Source: Verrucomicrobia bacterium UBA1629
Lineage (GTDB): Bacteria > Verrucomicrobiota > Kiritimatiellia > RFP12 > UBA1067
DNA length: 10,194 nt
Assembly (NCBI GenBank): GCA_002321305.1
Contig: DCMF01000086.1
Location: 1 to 10,194 of the forward strand
Direction: 5' to 3'
Position numbers and translations under genes: made by a program. Every line of letters starts with the position of its first letter. Position 1 is the stretch's first letter. The notes under the pieces were generated by a model. That model was given only the letters and a program-made list of their open reading frames with translations. It did no database searches and was not told the DNA's origin. This document shows, piece by piece, positions 1 through 7,953 of the stretch.

Positions 1-19
1 ACTTTCTTGTCATACACCC
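1..19 (-). repeat. Left copy of a 19-base terminal inverted repeat
   Basis: On the minus strand this stretch reads GGGTGTATGACAAGAAAGT, identical to the plus-strand sequence at 10175-10193. The two copies therefore face outward at opposite ends of the window. Similarity continues weakly inward: both have a GG(A)CGTCC block about 10 bases upstream of the shared GGGTG. Each copy contains ATG ACA AGA AAG, so this may be the start of the gene downstream of the F-type secretion gene, with ATG at 13-11 on the minus strand, 43 bases after its stop. Only four codons are visible, so no product can be named. Confidence 0.75.
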
Positions 20-56
20 ACGCGGGGACGCCTTCCGCTTTCCGCGCGCAGCCGAC

Positions 57-1247
57 TTATCCGATGGAGGACGAGACCTTGAAGACGGCCATGAGGATCG
101 CGATCGCGACGAAGCCGACGACGCCGGCGATCGCGACGATCAGGATCGGCTCCAGCGCGTTCGTGAACGAGACGATGTTGCGGTCCATGTCCTTCTGGTA
201 CCGCCGGCCGATGTGCTCCAGCGACGCGGCCATGTCGCCGGCCTGCTCGCCGACCGCGAGCATGTCGGTCATCATGCGCGGGAACGCGCCGGACGAGGCG
301 AGCGGCCCGGAGATCGACGTGCCGTCCGTCACGCGCTGGCGCGCCGTCCGGAGCGCGTCGCCGATCACGGCGTTGCCGCACGTCTCCTCGCAGATCTTGA
401 GCGCCTGCAGGACGTTGACGCCGTTCGTCAGCAGCGTCTTGAGCGTGTAGGCGAGCGACGAGTACGCGCCCGCCGCGACGATGCCCCTGATGAGCGGCGC
501 CCTGAGCTTCCAGCCGTCGAGCGCGCGGACGCCCGCCTCCGTCTTGATCCACCGGCGAAACCACCAGGCGAACGCGGCGACGCCGACCGCCATCAGCCAG
601 CCGTAGTGGATGAGCGCGTCGGACATCCCGATCAGGATGCGCGTCGGCAGCGGCAGCGCCGCGCCGAGCGAGTCGAACACCTTCTGGAACTGCGGGATGA
701 TCCAGACGAGCGCGCCGATGACGGCGAGGACGCCGAAGCAGAGGACGATGACCGGGTACGTGAGCGCGCTCTTGATCTTGCCGCGCATATTGTCGTCGCG
801 CTCGTAGTGCTCGCCGAGCCGGCGCAGGACCTCGACCATCGCGCCCGACGCCTCGCCCGCGCGCAGCATGTTCGAGAACAGCGGCGGAAACGTCTTCGGA
901 TGGTGCGCGCAGGCGTCGGAGAAGTTCTCGCCGCGCACGATGCGGTCGCAGAGGTCCTGGCAGACGAACTTCTGCCCGGAGCCGTCCTCGCCCTGGTTCG
1001 CGAGCGCCTGCAGCGCCTGGCCGAGCGTCATGCCCGCCTCCAGCAGGTCGGCAAGCTCCGAGACGAAGAGCAGCACCTCGACGCGCTTCATGTCCGTCTT
1101 CGCCTTCGACCCGCCGAGCTGCAGGCTCCAGATCGACGTGGACGACGCCGGCTTTTCCCCGGCGGGCTTCGCGGGCGGCGCGGACACGGCCGCAGGCGAA
1201 ACTGCGGTCGCCGCGCCCGAAGGCGACTTCCTCTTCGCGTAGCCCAT
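57..1247 (-). CDS. Type II secretion system F family protein (GspF/PilC-like inner-membrane platform)
   Basis: 396 residues, close to the usual ~400 of the family. GspF/PilC proteins form the inner-membrane platform that couples the cytoplasmic assembly ATPase to pseudopilin or pilin polymerisation. Two repeated T2SF domains are visible. The first has the entry motif FVSELADLLEAGMTLGQAL (61-79) and MLRAGEASG (127-135). The second has SLAYTLKTLLTNGVNVLQAL (264-283) and MLAVGEQAGDM (329-339). Hydrophobic segments lie near 164-186, 213-230 and 367-388, and the C-terminus (EPILIVAIAGVVGFVAIAIL) is typical. Residues 8-40 form an Ala/Pro/Ser-rich linker, a common variable N-terminus. The start is chosen because its ATG overlaps the rhaT stop as TAATG; no strong ribosome site is seen, which suggests translational coupling. 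M53 is a less likely alternative start. Whether it serves secretion or type IV pili cannot be told, since no ATPase or pilin gene is in view. Confidence 0.93.
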   Translation of the reverse strand: MGYAKRKSPSGAATAVSPAAVSAPPAKPAGEKPASSTSIWSLQLGGSKAKTDMKRVEVLLFVSELADLLEAGMTLGQALQALANQGEDGSGQKFVCQDLCDRIVRGENFSDACAHHPKTFPPLFSNMLRAGEASGAMVEVLRRLGEHYERDDNMRGKIKSALTYPVIVLCFGVLAVIGALVWIIPQFQKVFDSLGAALPLPTRILIGMSDALIHYGWLMAVGVAAFAWWFRRWIKTEAGVRALDGWKLRAPLIRGIVAAGAYSSLAYTLKTLLTNGVNVLQALKICEETCGNAVIGDALRTARQRVTDGTSISGPLASSGAFPRMMTDMLAVGEQAGDMAASLEHIGRRYQKDMDRNIVSFTNALEPILIVAIAGVVGFVAIAILMAVFKVSSSIG

Positions 1248-2311
1248 TACTTCGAGCCGACGGAAATGACCGTGAAGGACGCGACGAGGACGGCCGTGCC
1301 GAGCGCCAGCATCGCCTTGGTCTTCGCGCTCGTGCCCCGCCATTCTCCGGTCAGGATGCCGATGATCGTCGAGAAGAAGATCGTCGAGGCCATCATCACC
1401 GCAAACGAGATGTACTTGAGGTCGCCCATCAGCGGCTCGCCCGCCTTCGTGCAGACGAACTGCATCACCCACAGGACGCCGATCGCGACGCACAGGAGCA
1501 CGTTGCGGGCCGACGGACGCGCGTAGTCGCCGAACGTCCGGTGCGCAAAGTTCTGCTGGAGGCACCAGAGCGCCGAGACGGCGAAGCCGCCCCAGAGGAC
1601 GACCATGATGACCGGCATGCCCTGCCAGGGGAAGAGCGCGCCCTCGGCGACGACCCCCGCCTTGACGGCCGCCGCGTAGGCGGCCGCCTCGATCGTTCCG
1701 CCGGACTGGAGACCGAGATTCATGCAGGCCGAGCAGACGCCCGAGATGACGGCGACGACCATGCCCTTCCTGAAGTCGAACTCGGCGACGGCCTTCCTCT
1801 TCTCCGCCTCCGGCAGCTCGTTCTCCTTGCACTTCCCGGCGAAGCCGACGAAGCCGATGCCCGCGAGCGAGCCGACGACGCCGGCGAGGACGACGACCTT
1901 GCCCGCGACGAGCGCGCCCGTCGCGTCAAAGAGCAGCGACGCGGCCTGCCCGTTCATGACCGGCGGCAGGATCGTCCCCGTCGCGGCGCAGAGCCCGCAG
2001 CCGATCGCGAGGCCAAGCCCGATGCCGAGATAGCGCACCATCAGTCCCCACGTGAGGCCGCCGACGCCCCAGAGCGCGCCGAAGAGGACGCACTTCGCCA
2101 GGACGGGCGCGGGCGCGGACGTGACGACCTGCCAGAAGTCCGGCACCGTGAACCGGCAGATGACCGCCGGGCAGACGATGAGGCCCAGGAAGACGTAGAC
2201 CATCCACCACGTCTCATAGGCCCAGCCCTTCACGCCGCGCGCGGGGAGGAGAAACGTGGCGCCGGCGAGACCGCCGAGCGCAAAGACGAACATGCCGAGA
2301 ACAGAAGACAT
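1247..2311 (-). CDS. rhaT: L-rhamnose/H+ symporter RhaT-like transporter
   Basis: 354 residues, against 344 in E. coli RhaT. RhaT imports L-rhamnose (and L-lyxose) across the cytoplasmic membrane with protons and belongs to the drug/metabolite transporter superfamily. From memory of the E. coli protein, the matching blocks are KGWAYETWWMV (28-38), TVPDFW (55-60), LFGALWGVGGLTWGLMVRYL (76-95), the glycine-rich GIGLGLAIGCGL, PPVMNGQ (116-122), DFRKGMVVAVISGVCSACMN (179-198) and ISFAVMM...GILTGEWRG (301-326). About ten hydrophobic helices are evident. It is the first gene of a unit with its own promoter, 78 bases after batA, and overlaps the secretion F gene by one base. No rhamnose isomerase, kinase, aldolase or regulator is in the window, so the substrate rests on family similarity alone. 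A related sugar or sugar-acid substrate is possible. Confidence 0.85.
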   Translation of the reverse strand: MSSVLGMFVFALGGLAGATFLLPARGVKGWAYETWWMVYVFLGLIVCPAVICRFTVPDFWQVVTSAPAPVLAKCVLFGALWGVGGLTWGLMVRYLGIGLGLAIGCGLCAATGTILPPVMNGQAASLLFDATGALVAGKVVVLAGVVGSLAGIGFVGFAGKCKENELPEAEKRKAVAEFDFRKGMVVAVISGVCSACMNLGLQSGGTIEAAAYAAAVKAGVVAEGALFPWQGMPVIMVVLWGGFAVSALWCLQQNFAHRTFGDYARPSARNVLLCVAIGVLWVMQFVCTKAGEPLMGDLKYISFAVMMASTIFFSTIIGILTGEWRGTSAKTKAMLALGTAVLVASFTVISVGSK

Positions 2312-2349
2312 CTCTTTTACCTACCTTTTCTTGATTTTGTTGACTGCGA

Positions 2350-2378
2350 ATTGTACCATGTCCGGCCCGGCTTGGCAA
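2350..2378 (-). promoter_or_regulatory. Sigma70-type promoter of rhaT
   Basis: On the minus strand, TTGCCA (2378-2373) is followed after exactly 17 bases by TACAAT (2355-2350). TGG just before the -10 gives an extended -10 (TGGTACAAT). Both boxes match five of six consensus bases. Transcription would begin near 2343, leaving a leader of about 30 bases before the rhaT ATG, with AGG in the leader as a weak ribosome site. The -35 lies in a short GCTT-GCC-AAGC inverted repeat just after the batA stop. Confidence 0.7.
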
Positions 2379-2389
2379 GCGTCCGCACC

Positions 2390-3436
2390 CTACGCCGGAC
2401 GGCGGGCGGCGGACATCGAGAGCGAGACGGCGAAGAGGACGAGGAGCGCGCCCGCGAGGAGGAACGGCACGAAATGCTCGCGCCAGCGGTTGAAGACGTC
2501 CGCGTCGAGGCGCGTCGTCTCCAGCTGGTCGATCTCGTCCAGCGCCTTCTCCAGCGAGTCGCGGTCGTTGACGGCGAAGTACGTGCCGCCCGTCTTCTTC
2601 GCGATCGACCGCAGCTGCTTCTCGTCAAACGTCATGTCGGCGTACTGCACGACCTCGCGCCCGAAGAAGTCGCGTCCGATGATCGGCGTGCGGCGGGCGC
2701 GCGTGCCGACGCCGATCGCGTAGACCTTGACGCCCATCTTCGCGGCGGCGGCGGCCGCCTCGTCCGGCTCGACCGCGCCCGTGTTGGACACGCCGTCCGA
2801 CAGCAGGATCGCGATCTTCGTCTTCGGCTTCGCGTCCTTCAGCCGCGCGAGCGCCGTCGCGAGCCCGTCGCCGATGGCCGTCATCTGCTCGTCCCGCGAA
2901 ATGGGCCGCCCCTGCGCGTCCAGCGCGACGGACGGGATCTCGACGCCCTTGAGGACGTTCAGGAGCGCCGCGTGGTCGGCCGTCAGGGGCGAGCGCGTCG
3001 CCGCGTAGCCGCCGAACGTGACGAGGCCGATGAGGTCGTCCGGGCGCTTCTCGACGAATTCGGCGAAGAGCTTCTTCACGACGGCGAGGCGCGTCGTCTG
3101 GCGCGAGAACCGCTCGCCCTTCGGCGTCAGGTCCAGCGCGTCCATCGAGCCGGAGACGTCCACCGTCATCGCGATGGCGATGGCGTCGACGGACTTCCGC
3201 TCGCGCGCGAGCGACGTGCGCGGACGCGCCGCCGCGAGGACGAGCAGCGAAAGCCCCGCGAGGAGGACGAACGGCGTCAGCGCCGCGACCCGCGCGCGCC
3301 AGCCCGCCGCTTGGGCCGGCAGCCGCATGACCGCCGAGAAGCGGATGCCGCGCTTGCGGCCGCGCCGCAAGAGCCGCCACGCGGCGAAGCCGAGCGGCAG
3401 GAGCAGCAGCAGAAACCACGGATTGGCAAAGCTCAT
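2390..3436 (-). CDS. batA: BatA-type von Willebrand factor A domain membrane protein
   Basis: 348 residues. The N-terminus (SFANPWFLLLLLPL, then a basic stretch and a second hydrophobic helix at 52-70) is the BatA/BatB 'aerotolerance regulator' anchor. A vWA domain follows (about 84-300) and a third hydrophobic helix (322-340). The MIDAS metal site looks complete: DVSGS at 93-97, T186 before IGDG, and D214 in LLSDG. FGGYAATRSPLT (141-152) is also typical. Such proteins are placed with MoxR AAA+ ATPases in envelope or stress functions, but their biochemical role is poorly defined. The start ATG overlaps the upstream stop as ATGA, arguing for coupled translation. No MoxR, DUF58, BatB or BatC gene is in this window. 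BatA and BatB are similar enough that the exact letter is uncertain; membership of the family is not. Confidence 0.88.
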   Translation of the reverse strand: MSFANPWFLLLLLPLGFAAWRLLRRGRKRGIRFSAVMRLPAQAAGWRARVAALTPFVLLAGLSLLVLAAARPRTSLARERKSVDAIAIAMTVDVSGSMDALDLTPKGERFSRQTTRLAVVKKLFAEFVEKRPDDLIGLVTFGGYAATRSPLTADHAALLNVLKGVEIPSVALDAQGRPISRDEQMTAIGDGLATALARLKDAKPKTKIAILLSDGVSNTGAVEPDEAAAAAAKMGVKVYAIGVGTRARRTPIIGRDFFGREVVQYADMTFDEKQLRSIAKKTGGTYFAVNDRDSLEKALDEIDQLETTRLDADVFNRWREHFVPFLLAGALLVLFAVSLSMSAARRPA

Positions 3437-4347
3437 TTCACGTCCTCCGCATCGCCCTTCAGGTAGCCGCGCGCCGAGGCCGTCGCCGCGTCCGCCATCT
3501 CCGGCGTCGCCTGGACGCCCGCGAACTTCACCATGTCCGCGCTTTCCAGGAACGCCTTCAGCTCCGCGATTCGATCCTTCGACAATTCGGCAATTCGATT
3601 GTCCCTCAAGAACTCCTCCGTCGTCAGGTGCGGCGCCTTGACGCCGTACTTGCGCTGGATGTAGCGGCGCACGACCATTGTCAGCTCGACGTAGAAGTCC
3701 TTGTAGCGTCCGCGTCCCGGCAGCCCCTTCTTGAGGAGGCGGTCCAGCTCGACCCACGCGCGCTCGATCGGGCTCATGCGATGCTCCTTGACCTTGCGCG
3801 CGACGAGCCGCACGAGCGCGACAAGCCCCGCGACGGCGGCGGCCAGCGCCAGCAGGCCGATGGCGGCGAAGCCGGCGAGCCGCCAGCCGAGCGGCGGCAG
3901 GTCCTTCTGCGGATCCGTCTCGATGCCGCCCGTCACCGGCTCGCGCGCGGCGGGCGGCTCAAAGGCGATCGGCCCGCCGACGAAGGAGAACTTGCCGTCG
4001 TCGGACTGGTAGGAGAGCAGCTTCGGCGAAGCCTTGACGACGAAGGGACGGATCTTGTAGGTCTTCGCGCAGGGTTCGGGCACAAGCCGCCAGTTCGCGA
4101 CCTGCACGGTCGAGCCGTCCGCCGCGCGCACGGGCTCCTCGGCGAAGTCCTCCGCGAGCGAGAAGCCGACGACGCGGTCGCGCAGGTCGGGCAGCGTCGC
4201 CGTGCGGTCGGCCGCCGCCGCCAGCTCGACGCGCAGGAAGACGCTGCGCGCCGGATCGACCTGCGTCGTCTCCGACTCGACCTTGAACGAAACGCCGTCC
4301 TGCGAGGTCTCGAAGAGAACGGCCGAGAGAAGAAAGGCTGTCAGCAT
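3433..4347 (-). CDS. Membrane protein of Bat/MoxR-type operons (BatD/DUF4381-like)
   Basis: 304 residues. Residues 2-12 are hydrophobic and may be a short signal peptide or anchor. Residues 14-150 look like a beta-rich extracytoplasmic region, much of it alternating charged and hydrophobic, carrying one Cys at 93. One clear transmembrane helix lies at about 155-183, followed by a basic stretch and a helical cytoplasmic tail. The tail has FYVELTMVVRRYIQRKYGV (218-236), TTEEFL (242-247) and ADMVKFAGVQATPEMADAA (270-288). This tail pattern is what I associate with DUF4381/BatD-like partners encoded beside batA. The overlap with batA supports that assignment. The start has GGAGGAG ten bases upstream, in the 22-base gap after proC. 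The molecular function is unknown; the family name is less secure than the topology. Confidence 0.7.
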   Translation of the reverse strand: MLTAFLLSAVLFETSQDGVSFKVESETTQVDPARSVFLRVELAAAADRTATLPDLRDRVVGFSLAEDFAEEPVRAADGSTVQVANWRLVPEPCAKTYKIRPFVVKASPKLLSYQSDDGKFSFVGGPIAFEPPAAREPVTGGIETDPQKDLPPLGWRLAGFAAIGLLALAAAVAGLVALVRLVARKVKEHRMSPIERAWVELDRLLKKGLPGRGRYKDFYVELTMVVRRYIQRKYGVKAPHLTTEEFLRDNRIAELSKDRIAELKAFLESADMVKFAGVQATPEMADAATASARGYLKGDAEDVK

Positions 4348-4369
4348 GCGTCGCGCACTCCTCCAAGGC

Positions 4370-5119
4370 CTAGGCCAGTTCCCGCGAACGCTGCGCGGCC
4401 GCCGCGAGCGTCTTCGCGACCGTCTTCTTGAACGAGGGCGTCGAGAGGTACCTCATGCCCGCCGCCGTCGTGCCGCCCTTCGTGCAGACGCCGTCGATGA
4501 ACGCCCGGAGCGGCATCTGCGACTCGCGCAGGAACTTCGCCGTGCCATACATCGTCTGCTCCGCGAGGAGCCGCGCGACGGACGGCTTCAGGCCGAGCGC
4601 CACGCCGCCCTCGACCATCGCCTCCTCCATGTAGGCGAAGTAGGCCGGGCCTGACCCGGAAAGCGCCGTCACCGCGTCAAAGTCCCTCTCCTTCAGGACG
4701 ACCGTCGCGCCCGCGCCGCCGAGAATCCGCTCGACCTCGGCGAGGTGCGCCTTCGGCGCGCGCGGCCCCGGACAGATCGCGCACATGCCCGCGCCCGCCC
4801 GAAGCGCGAGGTTCGGCATGACGCGGATGAGGTTCACCTTCGCGCCCAGCGCCTGCCGCAGCTTCCTGAGCGTCTTGCCCGCGACGATCGAGACGACCGT
4901 CTGCCGCGCCGTCAGGAGCGGCTTCACTTCCGCCGCCACGGCGTCCACGTCCTGCGGACGCACCGCGAGGAAGATGAGCTCGCACGTCCTGGCGATCTCG
5001 ACGTTGCGGTTGTCGTCAGCCGAAGAGAGGATGACGGACGACGGGTCCGCCATCGCCGAAAGAATGCCCTGGGCCATCTTGCCCGCACCGAAGAAACCGA
5101 TTTTCATTCCGCCTTTCAT
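4370..5119 (-). CDS. proC: Pyrroline-5-carboxylate reductase (short form)
   Basis: 249 residues, about 20 fewer than E. coli ProC. ProC reduces 1-pyrroline-5-carboxylate to L-proline with NAD(P)H in the cytosol, the last step of proline synthesis. Seen: a Rossmann start KIGFFGAGKMAQGI (6-19), ELIFLAVRPQDVD (47-59), VVSIVAGKTL (75-84), NLIRVMPN (96-103), ALSGSGPAYFAYMEEAM (152-168) and GGTTAAGM (215-222). Compared with E. coli, 20 residues are missing between the glycine-rich loop and the AVRPQ block, around residues 30-36. This is where the second Rossmann strand, helix and third strand normally lie. The usual SPGGTT is TKGGTT here. ATG at 5107 (MKIGFF) is an alternative start; the longer one has AGGA four bases upstream. 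It heads a unit with the bat-like genes and has its own promoter. Confidence 0.9.
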   Translation of the reverse strand: MKGGMKIGFFGAGKMAQGILSAMADPSSVILSSADDNRNVEIARTCELIFLAVRPQDVDAVAAEVKPLLTARQTVVSIVAGKTLRKLRQALGAKVNLIRVMPNLALRAGAGMCAICPGPRAPKAHLAEVERILGGAGATVVLKERDFDAVTALSGSGPAYFAYMEEAMVEGGVALGLKPSVARLLAEQTMYGTAKFLRESQMPLRAFIDGVCTKGGTTAAGMRYLSTPSFKKTVAKTLAAAAQRSRELA

Positions 5120-5148
5120 GCTGTCCTGTCGTTTCAGACTTGAGGGAT

Positions 5149-5160
5149 ATTATACCAAAG
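5149..5160 (-). promoter_or_regulatory. Extended -10 promoter of proC
   Basis: The minus strand reads TTTGGTATAATA, a perfect TATAAT (5154-5149) preceded by TGG, which makes an extended -10. No convincing -35 is found: the hexamer at 17-base spacing (ATGAAG) matches TTGACA at three positions. Predicted transcription begins near 5142, giving a leader of about 22 bases before ATG 5119. The box lies in the 74-base gap after polA. That gap has no clear terminator; a GGACG...CGTCC inverted repeat lacks a T tract. Confidence 0.65.
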
Positions 5161-5193
5161 TGGACGACCGTCTTCATGACCACCGTCCCTTCT

Positions 5194-7953
5194 TCAGTGC
5201 GCGTCGAGCCAGTTCGCCCCCTCGCCGAGGCCGACGTCGAGCGGCACGCCGAAGTCGAGCGCCGTCGTCATCTCGCGGCGGACGATCTCCTTCACGCGCG
5301 CGGCCTCGTCCTTCGGGCAGTCGAAGACGAGCTCGTCGTGGATCTGCAGCACCATCTTCGACCGCAGGCGCGCGGCCTTGAGCGCACGGTCGACCTTCAC
5401 CATCGCGAGCTTGATGAGGTCTGCCGCGCTGCCCTGGATCGGCGTGTTGATCGCGTCGCGCTCCGCCGCCTGCCGTGCCGTCGCGTTGCGCGAGCTGATG
5501 TCGCGCAGGGTGCGGCGGCGGCCGAGCACCGTCTCGGCGTAGCCGGTCGCGCGCGCGCGCTCGATCGCCGCGCCCATGAAGTCCTTCACCTTCGGATAGA
5601 GCCGGAAGTACGTCTCGATCAGGTTCTGCGCCTCCCGGCGCGGCACCTTCAGCCGCTGGGAGAGGCCGAACGCCGAAATGCCGTAGATGATGCCGAAGTT
5701 CACCGTCTTGCACTTCGCGCGCTGCTCGTCCGTCACGAACGCCGGCATCAGGTTGTAGACGCGCGCGGCCGTGTCGCGGTGGATGTCCTCGCCGCGCGCA
5801 AACGCCTCCTTCATCGCCGCGTCCCCCGAAAGCGCCGCCATGAGGCGCAGCTCGATCTGCGAGTAGTCGGCCGAGACCAGCACGTGATCCGCGTCGCGCG
5901 CGACGAAGGCCCGGCGGATGCGCTTGCCGCGCGCGGTGCGGATCGGGATGTTCTGCAGGTTCGGGTCGGACGACGAGAGGCGCCCCGTCTCGGTGAACGC
6001 CTGCGCGAACGTCGTGTGCACGCGCCCTTCCGCGTCGATGAGCGTCGGCAGCTTGTCCACGTAGGTCGACTTCAACTTCGTGCAGGCGCGGTACTCGAAG
6101 ATCAGCGGCACGATCGGATGCGCGTCGGCGATCTTCGAGAGGGCCTTCTCGTCCGTCGACCACTGGCCGGAGGACGTCTTCTTCGAGCCCGGCAGCCCCA
6201 GGCGGTCGAAGAGCAGCGCCGCGAGCTGCTTCGGCGAGTCGGGGTTGAAGCCCGGCTCGGCGTACTGGCGGATCTTCTGCGCGTCGTCGAGAATCTCGCG
6301 GTCGAGCTCGCGCCCGTAGTCCCGCAGCGCCTCGGTGTCGATCTTCACGCCTTCGCGCTCCATTTCGCACAGCACCTTGACGAGGGCCTCCTCCGTCTCC
6401 AGCGCGGGCGGGGCGGGGGCGACGCCGCGCTGCTCCAGCGCGAGGGCCTGTCCCCGCAGGAGGTCGTCGAGCTGCAGCGTGACGTCCGCGTCCTCCGCCG
6501 CGTAGTCCGTCACCCGCGCGATGTCCTTCCCGACGAGCGTCGGCTCGGGCTTGCGGCGCTCCTGCGGGCCCGCGACGTCCTCGAAGCGGATCATGCGGTA
6601 GCCGAGCAGCTGCTCGGAGAGGTCCTTGAGGCCGTGCCGCGCCGCCGCGTCGAGGCAGTAGTGCTCCAGCAGCGTGTCGCGCGGCGTCGTGCCGAAGCCG
6701 ATGCCGTAGCGGTGCAGGACGGTGCGGTCGAACTTGACGTTGTGGCCGACGAGAATCTTCGTCGGGTCGGCGAAGAGCGGACGGAACACGTCGATCAGCC
6801 CGGCGTCCACGTACCACGCCTTGCCCTTCGCCGTCGCGAACGAGAAGCCAATGAGGCGGCACGTCGTCGCGTCCGTCGCGGTCATGCCCGGCTCGCGCGC
6901 CGTCGTCTCGGTGTCGAACGCGACGCGCGGCTCCTTCATCAGCACGTCGAGCAGGCCCTGCGCGTCGGCCTCGGTCGAGACGTAGCGGTAGTCGTGGGGA
7001 ACCGAGTCGATTGACGTGAGGGACTTGGGTGACACGAGCGGCGAGAGGCCGACCTCAGCCCCCTCTTGCCCCTCAAGACCTGCCGGCTCGCCCAGCAGCT
7101 CCTTCGCGAGGCGGTTCAGCTCGAACTTCGCGCAGACCTTCGCGAGCTTTTCCCGGTCAACGCCGTCGAGGCGGTAGGCGTCCCAGTCCGGCTCGATCGG
7201 CACGTCGGTGCGGATCGTCGCAAGGAACTTCGAGACCGTCGCGTCCTCGCGTCCGGCGAACACCTTCTCCGCGAGCTTGCCCTTGAGCCGCGGCTGGTTC
7301 GCGAGAACGCCCTCGACCGAGCCGTACTGGGACAGGAGCTCCGCCGCCGTCTTCTCGCCGACGCCGCGGATGCCGGGGATGTTGTCGGCCGAATCGCCCG
7401 CGAGCGCAAGATAGTCGATCATCTGCGCGGGGCTCGCGAGATGCCAGCGGCCGCAGACGCCCGGCACGTCGTAGACCTCCGCCGTGTCGCCGGCGCGCGC
7501 GGGACGGTAGAGCTTCACGCCGGGGCGGACGAGCTGCGCGGCGTCCTTGTCGGGCGTCGCCATGTAGACGTCGAAGCCCGCCGCCGCGCCCTTCACGGCC
7601 AGCGTGCCCATCACGTCGTCCGCCTCGAAGTCGTCGATGCGCACGACGGGGATCTTCAGGGCCTCGGCCAGCTCGAAGGCGTAGGGAATGGACGCGGCGA
7701 GGTCCTCCGGCATCTTCTCGCGCTGGGCCTTGTAGGGCGGGTAGGCGCGGTGGCGGAACGTCGGGCCGCCCGGATCCATCGCCAGCACCGCGTGCGTCGG
7801 ACGCTCCTTCCGGAGGATCGCCTGGAGCCCGTTCGCGAGGCCGAGCAGCGCGGACGTGTTGATGCCACTCGCCGTCAGGCGCGGATTGCGCAGGAAAACG
7901 AAATGCCCCCGGTAGAGGAACGGCATCAGGTCGATGATGAAGAGCTTGTTCAT
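5194..7953 (-). CDS. polA: DNA polymerase I with 5' nuclease and proofreading domains
   Basis: 919 residues, against 928 in E. coli. It removes RNA primers, fills gaps and repairs DNA in the cytosol. The 5' nuclease domain (1-290) keeps its acidic cluster: D8, D60, E110/D112/D113, D135/D137, D187/D190, and the helix-hairpin-helix GIRGVGEKTAAELL. The 3'-5' exonuclease domain (about 320-500) has FDTET (D347, E349), HNVKFD (D409) and YAAED (Y484, D488), so proofreading looks intact. In the polymerase domain, motif A is DYSQIELR (D696, E701), motif B has R745, K749, F753 and Y757, and motif C is HDE (872-874). These polymerase-domain residues all sit nine positions below their E. coli equivalents. 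F753 matches the Phe that favours dNTPs over ddNTPs. The ATG overlaps the prepilin peptidase stop as ATGA, with a weak GGGA eight bases upstream, so translation is probably coupled. Confidence 0.98.
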   Translation of the reverse strand: MNKLFIIDLMPFLYRGHFVFLRNPRLTASGINTSALLGLANGLQAILRKERPTHAVLAMDPGGPTFRHRAYPPYKAQREKMPEDLAASIPYAFELAEALKIPVVRIDDFEADDVMGTLAVKGAAAGFDVYMATPDKDAAQLVRPGVKLYRPARAGDTAEVYDVPGVCGRWHLASPAQMIDYLALAGDSADNIPGIRGVGEKTAAELLSQYGSVEGVLANQPRLKGKLAEKVFAGREDATVSKFLATIRTDVPIEPDWDAYRLDGVDREKLAKVCAKFELNRLAKELLGEPAGLEGQEGAEVGLSPLVSPKSLTSIDSVPHDYRYVSTEADAQGLLDVLMKEPRVAFDTETTAREPGMTATDATTCRLIGFSFATAKGKAWYVDAGLIDVFRPLFADPTKILVGHNVKFDRTVLHRYGIGFGTTPRDTLLEHYCLDAAARHGLKDLSEQLLGYRMIRFEDVAGPQERRKPEPTLVGKDIARVTDYAAEDADVTLQLDDLLRGQALALEQRGVAPAPPALETEEALVKVLCEMEREGVKIDTEALRDYGRELDREILDDAQKIRQYAEPGFNPDSPKQLAALLFDRLGLPGSKKTSSGQWSTDEKALSKIADAHPIVPLIFEYRACTKLKSTYVDKLPTLIDAEGRVHTTFAQAFTETGRLSSSDPNLQNIPIRTARGKRIRRAFVARDADHVLVSADYSQIELRLMAALSGDAAMKEAFARGEDIHRDTAARVYNLMPAFVTDEQRAKCKTVNFGIIYGISAFGLSQRLKVPRREAQNLIETYFRLYPKVKDFMGAAIERARATGYAETVLGRRRTLRDISSRNATARQAAERDAINTPIQGSAADLIKLAMVKVDRALKAARLRSKMVLQIHDELVFDCPKDEAARVKEIVRREMTTALDFGVPLDVGLGEGANWLDAH

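Noticed and set aside
1248..1832. N-terminal extension of the F-protein frame (195 codons)
   Set aside because: It lies inside rhaT in another frame, is Arg/Gly-rich, and the real start is set by the TAATG overlap.
1541..3466. 641-codon open frame on the plus strand
   Set aside because: Antisense to rhaT and batA, which have clear family motifs. The product is an Arg/Glu/Asp/Ala-rich string with no recognisable motif, as expected opposite GC-rich genes.
3437..3757. Upstream extension of the batA frame
   Set aside because: It overlaps the BatD-like gene in another frame; the ANPWFLLLLL anchor right after ATG 3436 marks the true start.
5160..5193. Hairpin after polA (GGACG...CGTCC)
   Set aside because: A five-base stem with a long loop and no T tract, so not an intrinsic terminator.
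5140..7014. 624-codon open frame on the plus strand
   Set aside because: Antisense to polA; low-complexity Arg/Val/Leu composition and no motif. A codon-bias shadow.
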